The notes under the pieces are model-generated. The model saw only the letters and a program-made list of their open reading frames with translations. It was not told the origin of the DNA and did no database searches. From Gonocerus acuteangulatus (Eukaryota; Arthropoda; Insecta; Hemiptera; Coreidae), in NCBI GenBank assembly GCA_946811695.1, contig OX328124.1, positions 100,932,998 through 100,996,997 on the forward strand: a stretch of DNA of 64,000 nt. Direction: 5' to 3'. Positions 57,294 to 64,000 of the stretch are shown piece by piece. The translations under genes and the position numbers were made by a program. Each line of letters opens with the position of its first letter. The first letter of the stretch is position 1.

Positions 57294-57689
57294 TACGGAC
57301 TTCTTCGAAGACTATTGGGACCTTCATCAAAACTCACAATACAGAACAAACTCACTATATACAAAACCATCATCAGACCTATTTGGACGTACGGACTTGA
57401 ACTGTGGGGAACAACCAAAAGATCAAATATACAAAGAATACAGGCATTCCAATCCAAAGTCCTACGCAAAATAGTTAATGCCCCTTTCTACGTTTCTAAT
57501 AAAACCCTCCATCATGATCTGAATATCCCCTTCATCCATGAACTGGCTAAATCCCGATTCCTAACCTTCCACTCTAAACTATCTGCTCATCCCAATCCCA
57601 GAGCTCAATCCCTCTCCTCTCAATCCCACCCCGAAAACCCTCCTAGGAGGCTAAAGAGATCTTCGCCTCGTGACCAACTCTGTAATTAA
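57294..57689 (+). pseudogene. LINE ORF2 C-terminal region
   Basis: An open frame YGLLRRLLGPSS...IIRPIWTYGLELWG...RIQAFQSKVLRKIVNAP...PRRLKRSSPRDQLCN-stop (57689). This is the thumb and C-terminal part of the ORF2 protein. The frame is intact but truncated, with no endonuclease or reverse transcriptase catalytic motifs, so no enzyme. Confidence 0.85.
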
Positions 57690-57970
57690 AGCGGTCAACT
57701 AGGAAGTGTCAATAATGATTGGCTCCTTCCAAACTTCTATTTTATCTTTTGATTTATTATTTTTATTATTATTACTTTTATTTTATTTTCCTTTTAGCTA
57801 TGATTTATTTATTTATGTACTTATTTATTTTTATGTATGTACTATTTTTTTTTTTTTCTGTATTCTCATTATGTGAATTCATAAAAATGGCGTTACTTAT
57901 CACAATTAACCAATGTGCTATATAATTTGTGCAGATGTTAATAAACGCTTTATTATTAAAAAAAAAAAAA
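57294..57970 (+). mobile_element. 5'-truncated Jockey-like LINE with 12-bp TSD
   Basis: Flanked by ACTTTAACAAAA at 57282-57293 and 57971-57982. Ends in an A-run at 57958-57970. Same family as 2197-3325 (minus). Confidence 0.9.
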
Positions 57971-57982
57971 ACTTTAACAAAA

Positions 57983-58150
57983 ATGGTGAAATTAGTTATT
58001 TAATTTACTACTACTACTAGTAGTAAGGATTAATGATATTGATATGAGTACTAAGGATTAATAACATTAAAAATCCAAAAATTCATTGACATTTAACATA
58101 TGCGATGATGTGATAAAAACAGTCATGTCCAAGAAAAATCTTTTTCCATT
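57983..58150. other. Short spacer
   Basis: Nothing was recognised between the LINE and the DINE-like copy. Confidence 0.4.
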
Positions 58151-58157
58151 CTTTTTT

Positions 58158-58273
58158 AGCACTTTCCTCCGAAGGAAAGTAGCTATTGAGGTTGCACTCA
58201 TGACGGAATTTTTGAAAAAAAATTTCAAATCTTTATCAAACCTACCTAGTAGAAACCGAAAATGACCCCCGTT

Positions 58274-58336
<63 letters not shown>

Positions 58337-58690
58337 AACACGATAGCGGCCAGAGTTTTTGTTTTTTCGTCACTAAACTTGGTATACAGCGTTCAATTAA
58401 CAAACGATTGAACGAGTTCGTAAACCACCAAAATCGGTCCAACGGAAGTGGGGGTTTACCCCAAACCCAAAACACTTATTTGACAATGCCAGCCGTAGTA
58501 TTTGATATATTTAATCGAAACTTGGTATTCGTAGTGGTAATCTACAGATAAAAATGTGTTGTAAAAATAAACTAAATCGGTCCATTAGAAGGAGGGGTTT
58601 ACTCTGGACCCACATAACCAATTTGTCACTACCAGCCGTAATTTTTGTTGTATTTCGACGAAACTCGGTATAAACGGAAACTCGGAGCTC
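58158..58690 (+). mobile_element. DINE/Helitron-like repeat, copy 4 (3'-truncated)
   Basis: Has the complete 5' block AGCACTTTCCTCCGAAGGAA, a (TA)n core at 58278-58334, and two modules. It breaks off after 'CGAAACTCGGTATAAAC' near 58675. Confidence 0.65.
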
Positions 58691-58784
58691 TTTCTACCAC
58701 TATGATAATAAGCTTCCGGCGTTAGTATAGGCTATCAGTAGGTTTATATTTTGTTTTTAGTATTTATGCGCTTTCTTATTAAAT

Positions 58785-59378
58785 CCACAGGCACACCAAT
58801 AAAAAAATTTGTATTTTCAAAAGACGCCATACATATATTTTTATGTATTTCGCCACGCTGAATAAGAATCCGGAGTCCATTTCGTCCCAGGACGTCATGC
58901 TGAAGAGCTCTTGAAGGTTAAATTTCGTATGAAGTCGTTAAAGAAGAAATAACCAGAGCTTCCATGGTTTTAAGGGTCGCTGAATTCGAATCCGAGGTCT
59001 TTTTCACTCTATCGGAGAAAACCCAAGGTCATTTCAGGACAAGTATGTCTATTTTGCAAAAAAATGAATCTGCAGTCAAAATTTTTTTTTTTTGAAAAAT
59101 AGACATATTTTTCCTTGAAATGAACTTGATTGTGCGCCGATAGGGTAAAACACATCTCCGATTCGAATTCAGTGACCCACAAAATCTTGGAAGCTCTAGT
59201 TATTTCTTTTTAACGATTTTATACGAAATTTGACCTTCAAATGCTCCTAACCCTGACGTGATGGGGAAAAACGGACTCCGGATTCGGATTCAGCGTGTCG
59301 AAATACATAAGAATATAGGTGTGGTGTCTTTGGAGCAGACCATGTTCTTTTTTTTGTGCCTGTGTTATTGAACGTGCG
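58785..59378. mobile_element. Large fold-back element, ends cacaggcac/gtgcctgtg
   Basis: The left arm from 58787 (CACAGGCACACC) and the right arm to about 59370 (GTGCCTGTG) are diverged reverse complements over about 200 bp or more. They share 'AGAGCTTCCA', 'CGGAGTCC' and the CATAAGAATATA-type blocks. Related to 51775-52028. Confidence 0.65.
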
Positions 59379-59384
59379 AGTGAC

Positions 59385-60185
59385 CCTAAGTTACATAAAA
59401 ATAAAACATTTTGAGTAAATGAAGGCATGGAACCTCGTGCTCCAAAAAGAAAGCCGATTACCTTTTCGATTCTGTTTTTTTTTTTTACGGAATTAGGGAA
59501 TACATTTTTTATGAATAGATTTCCTTTCTTTGTCAACTCATAATGGCTGATTCTCGTCTATCTAAAATCTTGTAGGATCGAAGATAATTTTGGTGGATGA
59601 CTGACGATCTACGACCACAATGGAACGATCTACGCCCTTCTTGTGGAACTATTCTACGCTAAGCAGCTCACTTAAATATTGTAACAAGCATCTGAATTCG
59701 GACGGGCTACCAAATTTTCTCTATTCTCTAAACATTTTGATCTTCAGGTAATGTCATGAACTTCTTCACCGGTGTAAAGTTGTGCGAAATCATTATCTAG
59801 CTAGACAGAAATATTTCTGCTTATATCGTGATTTTATATGTAACCGATATATGTTTTTTTATTAGAATAATTCATACAGAACACGATAGTGAAGTCAGAA
59901 TTAATGAAGGTCTAACGAAAAAATAGTTATTGCACTTGGGAGAGGAATATTACCTTGAAAACTAACACATTATAAAAGTAGAATAATTTGTAAGTACAAT
60001 CTTACCCCGTATTTTCTATTCTTCTTATAAATCTAGTAATTACTTAAATACCCAACGAATTAAAAAGAATACTTAAAATATAAAATTACGTTATCGTCAA
60101 AATTGATTTTTAAAACAAGGTATACCTCCACAACAACATTTTAAATTCTTCAAATTAAATTCATACACAAGGAACACGTACTCGC
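59385..60185. other. Unassigned AT-rich DNA
   Basis: No gene or repeat was recognised. Confidence 0.4.
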
Positions 60186-60189
60186 AGAG

Positions 60190-60830
60190 TCATTTGACAT
60201 CCATAAGGCGTTTTGCGTCGGTCTATTATCTCTCAGATGGTTAAATGGGGAATCCAGGGGAAGTTTCTAAAAATTATTTTGGAATTTTTATCCAATAGGA
60301 TTTTCCGAGTAAGACAGGGGGTGCACGTCTCTGCCCCCTTCACTCAGGAGAATGGTGTTCCACAGGGGTGTGTATTGAGCACAACTCTTTTTAAAATAGG
60401 TATTGACTCCATAAAGTACTATATACCAGATGACGTTTCTTATCGCCTGTATATTGATTAACCTTCTCATATATAAAAGCTCGGCCTCACTTCATGAAAG
60501 TAAAACTTCCCTTCAATACACAATTAACTCATTAAGCCGTTGGAGTGAAACAAATGGCTTAACGTTTTCAACCCAAAAAACGAAATTCATTATTTTCACC
60601 AAGAGAAAACATGTCGATCCCGTTCAATTAACTTTGTTTTAACACATTATACCTCAGGTAATAACCTTAAAATTTTTAGGCTTAACTTTTGATAAAAGGC
60701 TGTCATGGATCCCACATCTAAAAAACACTGTAGAAAAATGCAAAAACTCTTTAAAAATGCTGAGAATCATAAGCTCCACTAAATGGGGATGTGATAGAAA
60801 AACTATGCTACAGTTCTACAGATCATTCAC
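60190..60830 (+). pseudogene. LINE reverse transcriptase domain (broken)
   Basis: FDIHKAF (60190), then RRSIISQMVKWGIQGKFLKI, the palm motif NGVPQGCVLSTTLF (60350-60390) and 'YRLYID' in place of the YADD box (60440-60461). After a shift come SRWSETNGLTFSTQKTKFI (60535-60600) and the thumb FLGLTFDKRLSWIPHL (60675-60720). Several frame changes. Confidence 0.8.
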
Positions 60831-60844
60831 AAGATCAATTCTAG

Positions 60845-61030
60845 ACTACGGGAGTGTAGCCTACTCTTCAGCAAGACTACGGGAGTGTAGCCTACTCTTC
60901 AGCAAGACTACGGGAGTGTAGCCTACTCTTCAGCAAGACTACGGGAGTGTAGCCTACTCTTCAGCAAGACTACGGAAGTGCAGCCTACTCTTCAGCAAGA
61001 CTACGGGAGTGTAGCCTACTCTTCAGCAAG
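60845..61030. repeat. 31-bp minisatellite, 6 copies, inside LINE coding sequence
   Basis: The unit CTACGGGAGTGTAGCCTACT + CTTCAGCAAGA starts at 60845 and recurs every 31 bp to 61000. Once-only, it would encode the LINE segment DYGSVAYSSAR. The extra five units add 155 bp and break the frame. Confidence 0.95.
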
Positions 61031-61479
61031 ATCTAGTGCACTGAAGATGTTGAACACTATACACAACACAGGCCTTCGTCTCTCATTAGGAGCCTTCAGG
61101 AGCAGCCCTGTAGCTGCTCTAGTTTATATGTAGAAGCATCAGAACCCTCTCTGGAGCATCGGAGATACATGCTCATGGCATCGCTCATATCTAGCTGTAG
61201 GATGCTCTCCAAGTCTTCAAATGAACACCGATAACCCATACAGATGAGTACAGAAACAAACCTCAGGTCCCGAGACCCTTCCGTGTTAGATACAAAGAGA
61301 TTCAACATATTTTAAAAACTCCTGATGCCGAAATACTGTCCCAAGGCTTAATTCCCTTTCCTACGTGGATATTGAATAATTTCGATACAAATATATAATT
61401 GTCAAAATTTCATAAAAAATGATCCTACTTTAAAACTATTCTACGTAAAATGTTTTAATGAATTCCACCAACGAAACTC

Positions 61480-62257
61480 CGACAAACTCTTTATCTTCAC
61501 TGATGGATCCAAATCAGATAATGGCGTGGGAGCTGCAGCTGTAATTGATGAAAAAATCATTAACAAGAAACTCAATGATAACTGTAGCATATTTACAGCT
61601 GAGCTCTACGGCATTCTTATTGGACTGAACAACATTCCCAGGACGTGATTCTATGCACTGACTCACTAAGCACACTACAGGCACTAGCAGACAGATAATC
61701 CACGCATCCAGTAATAATAGTCATTTTCAAAACTATTCACTCACACAAAAAGCACACTACAATGTACTGGCTGCCAGGGCATGAAGGTTTAGGAAAAAGC
61801 TCCCTAGCGGACTCACATGCAAAACTTGCCACAACAGAACCTGAGCTCGACCTATCAATCAAGTGAGGACTTGACCAATGCAATCAAACAAAATATTTTA
61901 AATTATTGGCAAGACAGCTGGACTCGACTAACCGACAATAAATTACGTACAATCAAAACTACTACTCAGGAGTGGAGATCCAGCTACCACGACAACAGAC
62001 GAGAAGAAGTTGTACTTGCTCGACTACGAATCGGCCACACAAGACTAACACACGAATACCTCATGACAAGACTTGACAAACCAATTTGCGATATATGCAA
62101 TACAGACTTCACGGTAAAACACCTACTTACGGAGTGCAGAAGGCGACAAAACCTAAATATCCCACATGACATTTACAAATTGTTGAGAGACAGCAGCCAG
62201 TGCACAAACACAATACTTTCTTACTTGCTGGACACTAAACTATACACTCGCATTTGA
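61480..62257 (+). pseudogene. LINE RNase H-like domain and C-terminal knuckle
   Basis: FTDGSKSDNGVGAAAVIDEK (61497-61556), then FTAELYGILIGLNN (61590-61632), are RNase H motifs with the first D and the E. 'MYWLPGHEG' (61760-61787) is the third. The C-terminus has LRIGHTRLTHEYLM, C-D-I-C and VKHLLTEC (62020-62140), ending at 62257. Frame breaks lie between the blocks. Confidence 0.8.
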
Positions 62258-62449
62258 AGACATCTGCTGAATAACCAGAGGCTTCCAGGCATATAACAGA
62301 CATTTACAAAACTCAATTTAAAAAAATTTATGAATTGAATATCCATCTTAATGCTGGTTCATTAGACCATACAGGTACTACCTCTAAGGAGTGAAATCGC
62401 AGTAGATGCAAATCACTTATAAATAAATAATAATAAATTCTTCAAGCAG

Positions 62450-62635
62450 ATATTTGCGGTAAATTATTTATTTATTTATTTTAGTTGTTCGCAGCTATAG
62501 CGAATCAACTGCTTCAACGGAATAAATACAAGTACACAAGATATTCATGTTTTGCCATGTGTAGAAGTTGACTTCAATTTCTCACACAGTTGTATTTATA
62601 TCTCATTTATGTGGAATAAAGTAAAATAAAGCAGA
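62450..62635. other. Short unassigned stretch
   Basis: No feature was recognised. Confidence 0.35.
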
Positions 62636-62639
62636 TCAA

Positions 62640-62930
62640 ATCAAATTAAGTAAAATATTAGAAAAATTAAATAAATAGGGTTTATATTAAGTTATAAAGG
62701 TTTACTTTTTTAAGATAGTCCAATAGCTGTCCTATGTAGTGACTGTCATCTGTAAGTAGTTCATGTATGTTGTGTGGGAGGGTATCATTTTGTCTCAGTC
62801 TACAGTCAGTCAGGATGTGTGTGCGGTAAATTATTATTTGCGTTCGAGAGCACATAAGACAAAGAGCTCCCAGATCTTGGTCCTGAACATCCATTATCAA
62901 TATTACGCCGAGGCTAAAAGGGAAGTAAGA
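62640..62930 (-). pseudogene. LINE ORF2 C-terminal fragment
   Basis: Minus strand: THILTDCRLRQNDTLPHNIH, then LLDYLKKVNLYNLI-stop (62682). A C-terminal knuckle and final helix as in the other LINE fragments. It sits tail-to-tail with the previous LINE. Confidence 0.7.
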
Positions 62931-63020
62931 TTTCCTCTTCTTTCACATCAATAAGTAACTACCACTCTCTTCTTCTTCCAGATACACCAAATGCTGATAC
63001 ATTTTGACGCATTCTCCCTT

Positions 63021-63262
63021 GATCCATGCAAAAAGAGCTTCAGTCCAAAATCAGTAGTTATGAGAAAACTAGACTGAAACTGCATGGAATAATAAAATTA
63101 GGACTATGTTTCTATGGCAACTATGTATTGGATTGAAGTCCTTATAATATAGAAATGTGATGTTACCTTTAGATAGGAAGAATTCATCACTCATACTAAC
63201 GAAAATATTATCCGAACTCATATTGGGAAAAAATGGACTGAAGTTCTTTTTGCATGGATCGA
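63021..63262. mobile_element. Short MITE with 30-bp TIRs
   Basis: GATCCATGCAAAAAGAGCTT (63021) is mirrored by AAGTTCTTTTTGCATGGATC (63243-63262), and the match extends through 'CAGTCCA'. No coding content. Confidence 0.6.
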
Positions 63263-63269
63263 TTCAATT

Positions 63270-63350
63270 AATGTTTATCCCACCCAAATATCAATAGTGC
63301 AGTTCACTCAAATTTCACAGGACCGGACATTGGCCCTTTTAGGTCCAAGA
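63270..63350. mobile_element. Half copy of the 47110-47372 MITE
   Basis: 'GTTTATCCCACCC', 'AGTGCAGTTCACTCAAATTT' and 'ACATTGGCCCTTTT' match its right arm. Confidence 0.6.
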
Positions 63351-63354
63351 CAGG

Positions 63355-63960
63355 TACAGATATACACATACTGAATGTAAAAAATATTTTCCTTCGACTA
63401 AATTATTCGAAATATTCTGTGCAATATTTAATACTCGTTTTATTCTTGAACTAAAATAATATGAAAATCTAAAAATAAACTTTCACCTTTTCTAGAAATA
63501 GCCTGAGTATAAAAATAAACTTTGTTAAGACGTAGGGAACTAAGTGGAATACTTTGAAACTTTTGTTTATAAATATACTTTTCCTAACTAAACTGTAGGA
63601 AAGTCTCAGGCGTGTCGTGCAAAGGAGCAGCTACTTATTTTACTCTCATGAATTAAAAATGAAATAATCCATTCATAGACACCTGTCGTAGCCAGATACT
63701 CCTATTAAGTAAATAAAGCGACGGAAAGTGAGTTATTAGCGTTAATATATATATACTATAAAACCTTTAGTATTAGTCACTTCATAATGAGGGTGGATTT
63801 ATTAAAGGTAGGATTAAAAATAAACACTGTTTCATTGATTATTCTCTTAATGGGGTTCTCAAGGAAAGTGCCAATCTGTTTTAATATAATATTATTTAAA
63901 TAACATACATCAAAACTACATTGTATTTATTTTATAATTATTTATTTTAAATCAACATTC
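63355..63960. other. Unassigned AT-rich DNA
   Basis: No gene or repeat was recognised. Confidence 0.4.
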
Positions 63961-63961
63961 G

Positions 63962-63964
<3 letters not shown>

Positions 63965-64000
<36 letters not shown>
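63965..64000. repeat. (TA)n microsatellite at window end
   Basis: TA repeats running to the last base. Confidence 0.97.

Larger units (their letters stand above)
60190..62434 (+). mobile_element. LINE copy with RT, RNase H-like and C-terminal parts (decayed)
   Basis: Plus-strand non-LTR element. The 5' side starts inside the reverse transcriptase. The 3' UTR runs to a TAAATAAATAATAATAAA tail near 62434. It is a different family from 2197/57294 (different protein sequence, and an RNase H domain is present). Frame breaks and a minisatellite at 60845-61030 make it inactive. Confidence 0.8.

Overview
The window looks like a repeat-dense, AT-rich stretch of an animal nuclear genome, most probably an arthropod. 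The reasons are one internal coding exon with clean GT-AG splice signals that encodes the start of an SK-type (KCNN) calcium-activated potassium channel in its arthropod form, and a repeat complement of non-LTR retrotransposons, tRNA-derived SINEs, mariner, piggyBac, pogo-like and Helitron-like DNA elements and long (TA)n arrays. Nothing bacterial (operons, Shine-Dalgarno sites, dense ORFs) is present. There is one 200-base assembly gap at 16481-16680. The species cannot be named from the sequence alone.

Region by region. 1-12.7 kb: 5'-truncated non-LTR retrotransposon fragments, a SINE head, a TIR element (6122-6639), TA and GA microsatellites, and a GC-rich patch. 13-17.1 kb: an internally deleted piggyBac element, a LINE 3' end, the gap, and a PIF/Harbinger-like MITE. 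17.9-21 kb: two head-to-tail copies of a DINE/Helitron-like repeat with (TA)n cores, the second split by a LINE 3' end, then a mariner remnant. 22.7-24.8 kb: the SK channel exon, preceded by a fold-back and a (CT)n tract and followed by a 43-bp minisatellite. 27-32.3 kb: nested inverted repeats, a 140-bp piggyBac-type MITE, a Helitron-like element with four 124-bp modules, and a 28-bp satellite with higher-order structure. 32.8-40 kb: fold-back elements, an unusually palindromic element between two TA arrays, a decayed pogo/Tigger-like transposon and a third DINE-like copy. 41.4-49.6 kb: a TGA-interrupted reading frame, SINEs, an element with an amplified 39-bp unit, a fold-back element with a perfect 8-bp target duplication, and an uninterrupted 327-codon frame for a predicted secreted coiled-coil protein. 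51.7-64 kb: further fold-backs, two more LINE copies, one carrying a 31-bp minisatellite inside its coding region, and terminal microsatellite.

Only two stretches look like functional host coding sequence: the SK exon (23295-23645) and the 327-aa frame (48370-49353). They are on the same strand 25 kb apart. Whether the second lies in an SK intron or is a separate neighbour cannot be decided here, because no other SK exon was recognised in the window. Everything else I can support is mobile or tandem repeat DNA, and much of the interest lies in how those repeats are built, nested and amplified.
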